Both the position numbers and the translations under genes were made by a program. Under the pieces are notes generated by a model. The model ran no database searches and was not told where the DNA came from. It saw nothing but the letters and a program-made list of their open reading frames with translations. From Pseudomonas xantholysinigenes (GTDB taxonomy: Bacteria; Pseudomonadota; Gammaproteobacteria; Pseudomonadales; Pseudomonadaceae), in the NCBI RefSeq assembly GCF_014268885.2, contig NZ_CP077095.1:3291501-3355500 (forward strand): DNA of 64,000 nucleotides, given 5' to 3'. Below are positions 39,305-48,044 of this stretch, one piece after another (the first letter of the stretch is position 1; each line of letters opens with the position of its first letter).

Positions 39305-40231
39305 ATGAACCTCAGCAAGGTCGACCTCAACCTGTTCATCGTCTTCGACGCCATCTACACCGAAGCCAACCTGACCCGCGCCGGGCAGATCGTCGGCATC
39401 ACCCAGCCGGCGGTGTCCAACGCCCTGTCGCGCCTGCGCGAGACCTTCAACGACCCGCTGTTCGTACGCACCGCCCAAGGCATGGTGCCCACGCCCATGG
39501 CGCAGAACATCATCGGCCCGGTGCGCAACGCGCTGACGCTGCTGCGCACCTCGGTGCAGGAAAGCCGCATCTTCAACCCGCTGCAAGCAAACAAGACCTT
39601 CCGCATCAGCATGACCGACCTCACCGAGGCGGTGATCCTGCCGCCGCTGTTCCAGCGCCTGCGGCGCCTGGCCCCGGCGCTGGTGATTGAGAGTTTCCTG
39701 TGCAAGCGCCGCGAAACCACCAAGGAGCTGGCCGCCGGGCGCCTGGACTTCGCCGTCGACGCGCCGTTGAACACCGACCCGCAGGTGCGCCACGTCAAGC
39801 TGATGCAGGACCACTACGTGTGCGCCATGCGCCCCGGCCACCCGCTGGCCGAAAGCAAGCTGACCCTGGATAGCTACCTGGGCATGACCCACATCCATAT
39901 TTCCAGCCGCCGCAACGGCCTGGGCTACGTCGACCTGGCCCTGGGCAAGATGGGCGTGCAACGCCGCGTGGCACTGCGCTCGCAACACTACCTGATGGCC
40001 TCGCAGGTGTTGCAGCAGACCGACATGGTGATGACCGTGCCCGAGCGCTTCGCCCGCCGCCACCAGTTGCGCCATCAGCCGCTGCCGGTGGAGATCCCGG
40101 CCCTGGAAACCCACCTGTACTGGCACGAAAGCACCGACCAGGACCCGGCCAACCGCTGGATGCGCGAGCAGATCATCGAGCTGTGCGAGCGGGTGGTGGC
40201 TCAGGACCAGCAGGCGCTGGAAAGCGCCTGA
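39305..40231 (+). CDS. LysR-family transcriptional regulator, divergent from acyl-CoA dehydrogenase
   Basis: The 308-residue protein starts MNLSKVDLNLFIVFDAIYTEANLTRAGQIVGITQPAVSNALSRLRETFNDPLFVR, the LysR HTH of the NodD/LinR-like group. A type 2 periplasmic-binding effector domain follows. It faces the acyl-CoA dehydrogenase gene and probably controls it in response to a fatty acid derivative. Start at ATG 39305 is well supported by the domain boundary. It is followed 94 bp later by the oxidoreductase gene on the same strand, which has its own ribosome-binding site. Confidence 0.93.
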   Translation: MNLSKVDLNLFIVFDAIYTEANLTRAGQIVGITQPAVSNALSRLRETFNDPLFVRTAQGMVPTPMAQNIIGPVRNALTLLRTSVQESRIFNPLQANKTFRISMTDLTEAVILPPLFQRLRRLAPALVIESFLCKRRETTKELAAGRLDFAVDAPLNTDPQVRHVKLMQDHYVCAMRPGHPLAESKLTLDSYLGMTHIHISSRRNGLGYVDLALGKMGVQRRVALRSQHYLMASQVLQQTDMVMTVPERFARRHQLRHQPLPVEIPALETHLYWHESTDQDPANRWMREQIIELCERVVAQDQQALESA

Positions 40232-40325
40232 GCCCTGCCGCGCAACTTGCATTGCCCTGCCCTTTCGGTGACCCTTGCGCCGCCCGCACGCGGGCGCTCC
40301 AGACTCACTGCACAAGGAACAGAGC

Positions 40326-41453
40326 ATGGCCACCCGGATCCTGGTGATCGGCGCCTACGGCAACTTCGGCCGCATCATCAGCCGCCACTTGAACCGCATG
40401 GACGGTGTGCAACTGCTCATCGCCGGGCGCAATGCCAGGCAGTTGGCGACACTCGCGGAGCAACTCCAGGCCCCTGACGCCGCCCTGCATGGGCAGTGGT
40501 GCGGCGACGCCATGGCCGTGGGCTTTGCCGACGCCCTGCGTACCCTCGACATCGACTGGGTGATCCACACCGGTGGCCCGTTCCAGGGCCAGCCTTACCG
40601 TGTCGCCGAGGCCTGCATCGAGGCGGGCGTGCACTACTGCGACCTCTCCGACTGCCGGCTGTTCGTCAACGGCATCACACGCCTGGACGAGCGCGCCCGC
40701 CAGGCCAAGGTCGCGCTGCTCAGTGGCTGCAGCTCGGTGCCCAGCCTGTCGTCGGCGATCCTCGACGAACAGCGCCAGCAGTTCGGCCGGATCGACACCA
40801 TCGAACACGGTATTTCCTCATCGGCGAAAATGCCCGGGCTGTCCACCATCGAAGGCGTGCTGGCCTACGCCGGGCGGCCGATCCGCCAATGGCGCGACGG
40901 CCGCCCACGGGAGGTGGACGGCTGGCTCGGGCTGCAGTTGCGGCACCTGCCGGGGCTGGGCTGGCGCCTGCTGAACAATGTCGACGTGCCGGACATGGAC
41001 ATCTTCGCCCAGCGCTATGGCGCCCGTAACCTGGCCTTCAAGGCCGGTTCGGGGCTGATGCTCGGCGGCCTGGCCAATGCCACCCTGGCCTGGCTGGTCA
41101 AGTGCGGCCTGGTGCGCGATCCGCTGCCCTGGGCCCGGCGCCTGCATCGTCTGGGCGGCCATTTCGAGCGCCTGGGCGACGGCAAGAGCGCGATGTACCT
41201 GGACGTGCGTGGCGAAGACCCGCAGGGGCAACCGCTGCGCATGCGCGCCCAGGTCAGCGCCCGCGACGACCTGGGACCGGAAATTCCCAGCTGCGCCTCG
41301 GTGGCATTGATGGCCAAGGTCGTGGCCGGCCATGCCCCGGCACCGGGCGCCCGCCCCTGTGTCGGCGAGATCAGTGTCGCCGAGTACCTGGCGGCGATCG
41401 ACGCGCCGGACAAGGTGCGCTACAGCGTCAGCTTGCAACGTGGGCGGGGCTGA
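40326..41453 (+). CDS. Saccharopine dehydrogenase-like NAD(P)-binding oxidoreductase
   Basis: The 375-residue protein has an N-terminal Rossmann motif (RILVIGAYGNFGRIISRHL, residues 4-22). The saccharopine dehydrogenase-like HTGGPFQGQPYRVAEACIEAGVHYCDLSD segment follows. Members of this family act on varied substrates or only bind nucleotide; no specific reaction can be assigned. AAGGAACAG precedes ATG 40326. Its stop is one base from the start of the DUF2269-like membrane protein, so the two are translationally linked and likely act together. Confidence 0.85.
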   Translation: MATRILVIGAYGNFGRIISRHLNRMDGVQLLIAGRNARQLATLAEQLQAPDAALHGQWCGDAMAVGFADALRTLDIDWVIHTGGPFQGQPYRVAEACIEAGVHYCDLSDCRLFVNGITRLDERARQAKVALLSGCSSVPSLSSAILDEQRQQFGRIDTIEHGISSSAKMPGLSTIEGVLAYAGRPIRQWRDGRPREVDGWLGLQLRHLPGLGWRLLNNVDVPDMDIFAQRYGARNLAFKAGSGLMLGGLANATLAWLVKCGLVRDPLPWARRLHRLGGHFERLGDGKSAMYLDVRGEDPQGQPLRMRAQVSARDDLGPEIPSCASVALMAKVVAGHAPAPGARPCVGEISVAEYLAAIDAPDKVRYSVSLQRGRG

Positions 41454-41454
41454 G

Positions 41455-41934
41455 ATGGACTACCTGCTGCTCAAGTACCTGCACCTGATCGCCGCGGTGT
41501 TCCTGTTCGGCTTCGGCATGGGTTCCTACCTGTACCTGGTCGCGGCGCACCGTGGCAACGATCCGCGGGTGATCGCCGCAGTGGCGCGCATGGTGGTGCG
41601 CTTCGACGCCTGGATCACCACGCCGGCGGGCTTCGTGCAACTGCTCAGTGGCTACGCCATGGTCAGCCTGGCCGGCATGCCCTGGTCGACGGACTGGCTG
41701 CGCGGCGCGCTGCTGATCTTCTTCAGCGTTGGCGCATTGTGGCTGCCGGTCCTGTTGCTGCAAAAGCGCATGCAGGTCCTGGCCGAACAGGCCGCGCAGA
41801 CCGGCACTGTGCTCGGGGCGCGGTACTGGCGGCTGTATCGCGGGTGGCTGTGGATGGGCGTCGCCGGATTCGGTGGCATGTTCCTGATCGTGCTGGTGAT
41901 GGTGACGAAGCAGGCGCCGTGGCAATGGTTCTGA
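41455..41934 (+). CDS. DUF2269-family integral membrane protein
   Basis: The 159-residue protein has four hydrophobic helices. It begins MDYLLLKYLHLIAAVFLFGFGMGSYLYLVAA, with the K-x-x-H-L motif and an RFDAWITTPAG loop characteristic of DUF2269. The family function is not known; conserved His and Trp positions have led to suggestions of a haem or redox role, which I cannot confirm. The gene follows the saccharopine dehydrogenase-like gene by one base. Confidence 0.85.
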   Translation: MDYLLLKYLHLIAAVFLFGFGMGSYLYLVAAHRGNDPRVIAAVARMVVRFDAWITTPAGFVQLLSGYAMVSLAGMPWSTDWLRGALLIFFSVGALWLPVLLLQKRMQVLAEQAAQTGTVLGARYWRLYRGWLWMGVAGFGGMFLIVLVMVTKQAPWQWF

Positions 41935-42108
41935 TGCCTGCACAGCACTGCGCGGAAAAATTTTCTCCATATAGCGCCTCGAAGGGAATCTTGTTTCATA
42001 CAGACCGCATCCTACAGGTGCATTGAAAAAACATTCACCCTCCTGCCGCCTTACGATGCTGTGCATGGACGCCGACAGGCGGCGTCCCTGCACGGACCCG
42101 CCGCGATC

Positions 42109-43263
42109 ATGCCCAGCACCCCGCTCTACTTCGATTACGCCGCCACCACCCCGGTCGACGACCGTGTCATCGCCGCCATGCTTACCTGCCTGGGCCGCGA
42201 CGCCACCTTCGGCAACCCTGCCTCCAGTGGTCACGCCCATGGCCAGGCCGCCCGCGAAGCGGTCGAGCAGGCGCGGGGCCAGATTGCCGCGCAGGTCGGC
42301 GCCCAGGCCGATGACCTGGTATGGACCTCCGGCGCCACCGAATCCAACAACCTCGCGCTCAAGGGCATCGCCCAGGGCTGCGGGCAACCTGGGCACCTGA
42401 TCACCAGCCAGCTCGAGCACAAGGCGGTGCTTGACACCGCCGCCGAACTGGAGCGCCTGGGCTGGGCGGTGACCCGCCTGGCGCCGGACGCCCAGGGCCT
42501 GATCCAGCCCGACGCCGTGCGCGCAGCGCTGCGCCCAGACACCCGACTGGTGTCGCTGATGGCGGTAAACAATGAATTGGGCACGATCACCGACTTCGCC
42601 CAGGTCGGCGCCCTGGTCCGCGAACATGGCGCGCTGCTGCATGTGGATGCTGCCCAGGCGGTGGGCAAGGTACTGATCGACCTGGGCCGGCAGGCGGTCG
42701 ACCTGATGTCGTTCTCGGCACACAAGGTCTACGGCCCCAAAGGTATTGGCGCGCTGTATGTAGGGCCGCGCGCGCGCCCGCTGATGCGCGCGCAGATGCA
42801 TGGCGGCGGCCACGAACGCGGCCTGCGCTCCGGCACCCTGGCCACCCACCAGATCGTCGGCATGGGCAGCGCCTTTGCCCTCGCCGGCCAGCCGGGCGAA
42901 GCGGAGTACCAGCGCCTTGACCAACTGGCCCGGCGTTTGCGCGAAGGGCTGCTGGCGCTGCCGGGGGTGAGCCTCAATGGCTGCCCAGTGCAACGTGTTC
43001 CGCATACCTTGAACCTGTGCATCGACGCCAAGGGCTTCAACAGCCTGGCGCTGGCCAGCGAACTGGCGCTCTCGAGCACCTCGGCGTGCAACTCGGCGAG
43101 CAACTCGGCCTCCCATGTGCTGCTGGCGCTGGGGCTGGACGAGCGCCAGGCACGCAACAGCGTGCGCCTGAGCCTGGGGCGTTATACCCAGGAAGGCGAT
43201 ATCGACACGGTACTGGCGGTGTTTGGGCGGGTAGTGAACGGGGCGGCGGTAGCGCTCTGGTGA
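42109..43263 (+). CDS. Cysteine desulfurase-like aminotransferase class V protein
   Basis: The 384-residue PLP enzyme shows the NifS/IscS landmarks: YFDYAATTPVDDRV at the start, SGATESNNLALKG, the PLP-lysine Lys206 in SFSAHKVYGPKGIGALYV, and the active-site Cys327 in STSACNSASNSASHVL. It would take sulfur from cysteine, giving alanine and a persulfide for Fe-S clusters or thio-modification. No iscU, sufE or other cluster genes are nearby, so it is an accessory copy; it could serve a specialised acceptor. ATG 42109 is used; upstream in-frame codons look non-coding. A REP array starts right after the stop. Confidence 0.92.
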   Translation: MPSTPLYFDYAATTPVDDRVIAAMLTCLGRDATFGNPASSGHAHGQAAREAVEQARGQIAAQVGAQADDLVWTSGATESNNLALKGIAQGCGQPGHLITSQLEHKAVLDTAAELERLGWAVTRLAPDAQGLIQPDAVRAALRPDTRLVSLMAVNNELGTITDFAQVGALVREHGALLHVDAAQAVGKVLIDLGRQAVDLMSFSAHKVYGPKGIGALYVGPRARPLMRAQMHGGGHERGLRSGTLATHQIVGMGSAFALAGQPGEAEYQRLDQLARRLREGLLALPGVSLNGCPVQRVPHTLNLCIDAKGFNSLALASELALSSTSACNSASNSASHVLLALGLDERQARNSVRLSLGRYTQEGDIDTVLAVFGRVVNGAAVALW

Positions 43264-44165
43264 GTCGACGAGGTGCCTGGCATCGGCTGCGCCGGTGTTC
43301 GCGGCTAAAGCCGCTCCCACAGCGACCGCGTTGACCTCAGGGCATGTACCACACCTGTGGGAGCGGGTTTACCCGCGAAGCAGGCGACGCGGTGTTTGGC
43401 ACCGGCTGCGCCGGTGTTCGCGGCTAAAGCCGCTCCCACAGGGATCGCGCCGACTTCAAGCCATACACTACACCTGTGGGAGCGGGCTTGCCCGCGAAGC
43501 AGACGACGCGGTGCCTGGCATCGGCTGCGCCGGTGTTCGCGGCTGAAGCCGCTCCCACAGCGACCGCGTTGACCTCAGGGCATGTACCACACCTGTGGGA
43601 GCGGGTTTACCCGCGAAGCAGGCGACGCGGTGTTTGGCACCGGCTGCGCCGGTGTTCGCGGCTAAAGCCGCTCCCACAGGGATCGCGCCGACTTCAAGCC
43701 ATACACTACACCTGTGGGAGCGGGCTTGCCCGCGAAGCAGACGACGCGGTGCCTGGCATCGGCTGCGCCGGTGTTCGCGGCTGAAGCCGCTCCCACAGCG
43801 ACCGCGTTGACCTCAGACCGCGTTGGCGCACCGGCTGCGCCGGTGTTCGCGGCTAAAGCCGCTCCCACAGGATCCTCAGGGCATGTACCACACCTGTGGG
43901 AGCGGGTTTACCCGCGAAGCAGGCGACGCGGTGTTTGGCACCGGCTGCGCCGGTGTTCGCGGCTAAAGCCGCTCCCACAGGGGTCGCGCCGACTTCAAGC
44001 CATGCACTACACCTGTGGGAGCGGGCTTGCCCGCGAAGCAGACGACGCGGTGCCTGGCATCGGCTGCGCCGGTGTTCGCGGCTGAAGCCGCTCCCACAGG
44101 ACCGCGCTGATCCCAGGTTATGCGCTTCTCATGTGGGAGCGGGCTTGCCCGCGAAACAGGCGACG
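43264..44165. repeat. Large REP array with 238-bp higher-order unit
   Basis: The 0.9-kb gap between the desulfurase stop and the nitroreductase stop is filled by REP palindromes. A unit of 238 bp contains two REP pairs with different flanks (ggcatgtaccaca and gccatacactaca tails). Unit copies start near 43270 and 43508 and are almost identical. A third, from 43746, is interrupted by a 63-bp partial duplication at about 43817-43879. A partial fourth runs to 44165. Open reading frames across the array repeat exactly every 238 bases and are not genes. Confidence 0.95.
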
Positions 44166-44177
44166 CGGTGCCATCAG

Positions 44178-44831
44178 TCAGAGGAAGGTGAATACCTCGG
44201 CCGCCGGCAGGCGCGACTTGCTCAGGCCGGCGTTGAAGTCTTCCTCGCTGCGATAGCCCAGGCTCAACAGCACCACGCTGGTGTAACCCCGTTCGCGCAG
44301 GCCCAATTCGGCATCCAGTGCCTTGGCATCGAAACCTTCGATCGGCGTCGCATCCAGGCCATGGGCGGCGGCCCCCAGCAATGCAGTGCCCAGCGCCAGG
44401 TAGACCTGCTTCTCCATCCAGTGCTGCACATCCTTGAAATCATGACGGTGCAGGTTCACATAGCCGCGACGGGTCTGGTCCTGGGTTTCCCGGGATTGTT
44501 CGGTGCGGAACCGCCCATCGCTGGCCTCCTGCTGCAACACGGCCAGCAGGTGGTCCTCGGTCATCTCGGTACGGGCCGCGAACACCAGCACATGGGACGC
44601 ATCGCGGATCTTCGGGCTGTTGTAGGCAAAACGCTCATCGGTGGCCTTGGCCAGGCGCGCCTTGCCTTCGGCGCTGTCGGCGACGATGAAATGCCAGGGC
44701 TGCGAATTGACCGACGAAGGGCTGTGGCGCAGTTGTTCGAGCAAGGCATCGATGGTCGCCTGGGGGATCTTGCGGCTGGCATCGTAGGCTTTGGTGGTGT
44801 AGCGGCGCTTGGCAAGGGTAACGGTGTCCAT
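44178..44831 (-). CDS. nfsB: Oxygen-insensitive NAD(P)H nitroreductase
   Basis: The 217-residue flavoprotein matches E. coli NfsB in length and landmarks: AKRRYTTKAYDASRKI, LRHSPSSVNSQPWHFIVADSAEGK (FMN binding) and GLDATPIEGFD. The enzyme reduces nitroaromatics and quinones by two electrons using FMN and NAD(P)H. A LysR gene is divergent, 103 bp away, and the pair probably forms a regulator/target unit responding to electrophiles. No defect is seen. Confidence 0.95.
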   Translation of the reverse strand: MDTVTLAKRRYTTKAYDASRKIPQATIDALLEQLRHSPSSVNSQPWHFIVADSAEGKARLAKATDERFAYNSPKIRDASHVLVFAARTEMTEDHLLAVLQQEASDGRFRTEQSRETQDQTRRGYVNLHRHDFKDVQHWMEKQVYLALGTALLGAAAHGLDATPIEGFDAKALDAELGLRERGYTSVVLLSLGYRSEEDFNAGLSKSRLPAAEVFTFL

Positions 44832-44934
44832 CTACGGCAATTCCTCAAGGGATCGTGAATGCAGCAGATGTTATCTTCCCGCCGCGAAAGAAAAACCAGC
44901 ACAATGCAGCAACACTTTCATCCCTGGAGTGAAA

Positions 44935-45855
44935 ATGCTGCGGATCACCGACCTGGAACTCTTCACTCGCGCCAGCGCCTTGGGTAGCTTCACCGCCGCC
45001 GCCCACGAGGCCGACCTGCTGCCCGGCCAAGTGGCGGCGGCGGTCAAGCGCCTGGAGCGCGAGCTCGATGTGCGGCTGTTCGCCCGCACCACCCGCAGCC
45101 TGCGCCTGACCGCCGAGGGTGAGCTGTACCTGCCCACCGCCCAACGCGTGCTCGAAGCCCTGCGCCAGGGCCGCGAAGACCTGCATGGCAGCCACTCTGG
45201 CCTGCGCGGCGTGCTGCAGGTGGCCGCGCCCTCGGACATGGGCCGCAATCTGTTGCGCCCCTGGCTCAGCGCGTTTCGCCGCGAGCACCCGGGGTTGGGC
45301 CTGCGCTTCTTTCTTTCCGACCAGTTGGCCGACCTGTACCGCGACCCGGTGGATGTGGCCATTCGCTACGGCCTGAACGAAGACGCCAACTACATCGCCC
45401 TGCCCCTGGCCCCGTGGAATCGCCGGGTGCTGGTGGCCTCGCCCGCCTACCTGGCCCGCCATGGCCGCCCGCGCAGCCCCGACGACCTGCAGCAGCATGA
45501 TTGCCTGCTGTACCTGCAGCAGAGCCGGGTGTACGACAAGTGGCGCCTGGGCAACCGTACCGTGCAGGTGCGCGGCCCACTGTTCAGCGACGACGCCGAT
45601 GTGGTCCGGCGCTGGGCCCTGGAGGGCGAAGGGATCGTCTACAAGTCGTGGCTGGATGTGAGCAGCAATGTCGCCGCCGGCGAGCTGGAAGTGCTGTTGC
45701 CCGAGCATCCGGGCGAGCTGACGCCGGTGACGCTGGTGTGCCCGCACCGCAAGCAGCTCACCCCGGCCGTGGCGCAATTGCACCAATGGCTGCGCGAGCG
45801 TTTCGCCACGCTGCGCCCGGAGGACATGTTGCAGCGACTGGCTCCAGGGGTATAG
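44935..45855 (+). CDS. LysR-family transcriptional regulator, divergent from nfsB
   Basis: The 306-residue protein has the LysR HTH (LELFTRASALGSFTAAAHEADLLPGQVAAAVKRLERELDVRLFARTTRSLRLTAEG) and a standard effector domain ending in LHQWLRERFATL. The effector region has the CrgA-type pattern (VAIRYGLNEDANYIALPLAPWNRRVLVASPAYL). ATG 44935 is preceded by GGAG. It may repress nfsB. The LysE-type gene 33 bp downstream could be co-transcribed. Confidence 0.93.
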   Translation: MLRITDLELFTRASALGSFTAAAHEADLLPGQVAAAVKRLERELDVRLFARTTRSLRLTAEGELYLPTAQRVLEALRQGREDLHGSHSGLRGVLQVAAPSDMGRNLLRPWLSAFRREHPGLGLRFFLSDQLADLYRDPVDVAIRYGLNEDANYIALPLAPWNRRVLVASPAYLARHGRPRSPDDLQQHDCLLYLQQSRVYDKWRLGNRTVQVRGPLFSDDADVVRRWALEGEGIVYKSWLDVSSNVAAGELEVLLPEHPGELTPVTLVCPHRKQLTPAVAQLHQWLRERFATLRPEDMLQRLAPGV

Positions 45856-45888
45856 TGCATCCACCCCACCAGCAAGGAGCTGCCTGCG

Positions 45889-46503
45889 ATGCCGAGCCTG
45901 GAATTTCTGCTCACCGCCCTGATCATCGTGCTGATCCCCGGCAGTGGGGTCATCCTCACCGTTTCCAGCGCCCTGGTGGCCGGGCGTCGCGCCTGCCTGT
46001 GGACCGCCTCGGGTTGCACCCTGGGCATCGTCCCGCACCTGCTGGCCTCGGTGCTGGGCCTATCGGCGTTGCTGCACACCAGCGCCCTGGCCTTCCAGGG
46101 GTTGAAGTTCGCCGGCGTCGCCTACCTGCTGTACCTGGCCTATGCCACCTGGCGCGACCGCGCGGCCTTCGCGGTGGATGCCCAGGCCACGCCCGCCAGT
46201 GCCGGGCAGTTGGTGCTCAAGGCCTGCCTGCTGAATATCCTCAACCCCAAGCTGACGCTGTTCTTCCTGGCCTTCCTGCCGCAGTTCATCGACCCGCACG
46301 CGGGTTCCGCGACCGTACAGATGCTGGGGCTGAGCGCTGTGTTCATGGCCATGACCTTCGTCGTGTTCGTGCTCTACGGCCTGCTCGCCCACCTGTTCCG
46401 CCGCGCGGTGATCGACTCGCCCAGGGTGCAGGCCTGGCTGCGTCGCGGTTTTGCCGCGTCGTTCGCCGGGCTGGGAATCAACCTGGCATTTGCCCAGCGT
46501 TGA
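45889..46503 (+). CDS. LysE-family exporter
   Basis: The 204-residue protein starts MPSLEFLLTALIIVLIPGSGVILTVSSALVAGRR and has the second family motif KACLLNILNPKLTLFFLAFLPQFIDP. Six helices are predicted. The usual TPGP at the first motif is IPGSG here, a variation seen in some RhtB relatives. AAGGAG lies before ATG. It follows a LysR gene by 33 bp and precedes an AraC gene; either could control it. Export substrate unknown. Confidence 0.93.
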   Translation: MPSLEFLLTALIIVLIPGSGVILTVSSALVAGRRACLWTASGCTLGIVPHLLASVLGLSALLHTSALAFQGLKFAGVAYLLYLAYATWRDRAAFAVDAQATPASAGQLVLKACLLNILNPKLTLFFLAFLPQFIDPHAGSATVQMLGLSAVFMAMTFVVFVLYGLLAHLFRRAVIDSPRVQAWLRRGFAASFAGLGINLAFAQR

Positions 46504-46579
46504 GCGCTGCACAATCGTTCTAAACCTGAGGCGGGATCTGCGTTAAGGTCGATGCTCCAACAGCGCAGTGGCCCCCGAC

Positions 46580-47410
46580 ATGAGCAACTGGATCGATCTC
46601 AGACAGGACGCCGACACCGGCATCGAGTCGGTCCGCGCGCATTTCATCGGCCACGCCTACGACCCGCACTGGCACGACAGCTTCCTGGTAGGGTTCACCG
46701 AGCAAGGCGTGCAGCAATTCAACTGCCGGCGCCAGCGCCATCAAAGCACGCCCGGGCAAGTATTCCTGCTGGAGCCCGCCGATTTGCACGACGGCCATGC
46801 GCCGACCGCGGACGGCTTCACCTACTCCACACTCTATCTGGAGCCCAACTGGCTCGACACCGAGCTGCGCGTGCTGTTCGAGCATGCCCCACGGGACGCC
46901 CTACCCAGCTTCAGCGCCCTGCTGCACCATGACCCTCGGCTGGCCGGGGCCACCGCCCGGGCATTCGCGACGGTCCATCAGCGGGAACTGCGCATCGTCC
47001 GCCAGACCGCCCTGGACGATTTGCTAGCCTGTCTCACCGGCCACCTGCACTGGCGCAGACGCCTGGACCCCGACCCGCGCCTACCGCTGACCGCGCAGAT
47101 CGCCCGCGACTACCTGCACGCGCACCTGGACCAGGACATCGGCCTGGCGGAGCTGGCACAGGTCTGCGGCGTCGATCGCTTCCGCCTGACCCGCGCCTTC
47201 AAGGCCGCTTTCGGCCTGGCCCCCCACGCCTACCTGATCCAGCTCCGCCTGGCCCGGGCGCGACGCCTGCTGGCCCGTGGCCAGACACCCGCCGCCGTGG
47301 CCACCGCCCTCGGCTTTGCCGACCAGAGCCACCTGGGCCGCTGGTTTCGCCGTGCCTACCAGCTGACCCCGGCGGATTACCGCAAGCGCTGCTCAAACCT
47401 TCCAGACTGA
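46580..47410 (+). CDS. AraC-family transcriptional regulator
   Basis: The 276-residue protein has an N-terminal cupin-like sensor domain (HWHDSFLVGFTEQGVQQFNCRRQRHQSTPGQVFLLEPADLHDGH). The C-terminal double HTH has GLAELAQVCGVDRFRLTRAFKAAFGLAPHAYLIQLRL and AVATALGFADQSHLGRWFRRAYQLTPADYRK. ATG 46580 is chosen; a GTG at 46568 is possible. A LysE-type exporter starts 49 bp downstream on the same strand, the common AraC-exporter pairing in Pseudomonas, so this is its likely activator. Confidence 0.92.
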   Translation: MSNWIDLRQDADTGIESVRAHFIGHAYDPHWHDSFLVGFTEQGVQQFNCRRQRHQSTPGQVFLLEPADLHDGHAPTADGFTYSTLYLEPNWLDTELRVLFEHAPRDALPSFSALLHHDPRLAGATARAFATVHQRELRIVRQTALDDLLACLTGHLHWRRRLDPDPRLPLTAQIARDYLHAHLDQDIGLAELAQVCGVDRFRLTRAFKAAFGLAPHAYLIQLRLARARRLLARGQTPAAVATALGFADQSHLGRWFRRAYQLTPADYRKRCSNLPD

Positions 47411-47459
47411 TGGGCCACCAGCCGTGAACATGGCGCTTCGAACAACCGGAGCTCTCGCC

Positions 47460-48044
47460 ATGTCGCACACGCTGTTGCCCTTCATCCTGTTTGCCGTCGC
47501 CGCCAGCATCAGCCCGGGGCCGACCAACCTGCTGATCCTGGCCCATGGCGCCAGCCACGGCCTGCGCGCCAGCATCGCGCCGATCCTGGCGGCCTGCGTG
47601 GCGGCGGCACTGGTGGTGCTGCTGGTCGGCCTGGGCCTGGGCCAGTTGCTGTTGCGCTATCCGCTGGCGCAGCAGGCGATGAGCTGGGCCGGGGCATTGT
47701 GGCTGAGCTGGCTGGCGTGGAAGATGCTACGCAGCGCCAGCGCGCCGTTGTCGCCAGGTGCCAACGCTGGGCTGGCGCCGCTGAGCGCCGCGACCTTGCA
47801 GGTGGTCAACCCCAAGGTCTGGGTGACGGCGGTGGCCATGGTTGGCCTGTTCGCCAGCCCAGCGCTGCCGATGTGGTGGCTGGCCCTGGTGTTCTTGCTG
47901 GTGGCCTTGCCGAGCATGGCCACTTGGGCGCTGATGGGGGTGGGCAGCGCCCGCTGGTTGCGCTCGTCCCGGCGGCTGCGCTGGTTCAATCAGGGCTTGG
48001 CGGGGTTGCTGCTGGTGTCGGCGTGGTCGGCATTGCTGGTGTAA
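47460..48044 (+). CDS. LysE-family exporter, downstream of AraC regulator
   Basis: The 194-residue protein starts MSHTLLPFILFAVAASISPGPTNLLILAHGASHG, with the S-P-G-P-x-N motif intact, and carries the second motif QVVNPKVWVTAVAMVGLF. ATG 47460 is eight bases after GGAG; a longer frame from 47424 is less likely. Its last 55 bp overlap the 3' end of the convergent hydrolase gene. Probably exports an amino acid or amino-acid-like toxin under the adjacent AraC regulator. Confidence 0.92.
   Translation: MSHTLLPFILFAVAASISPGPTNLLILAHGASHGLRASIAPILAACVAAALVVLLVGLGLGQLLLRYPLAQQAMSWAGALWLSWLAWKMLRSASAPLSPGANAGLAPLSAATLQVVNPKVWVTAVAMVGLFASPALPMWWLALVFLLVALPSMATWALMGVGSARWLRSSRRLRWFNQGLAGLLLVSAWSALLV

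Noticed and set aside
43357-44085. Tandem small reading frames in the REP array ([13 protein letters not shown] type)
   Set aside because: They repeat every 238 bases and are translated REP sequence, not genes.
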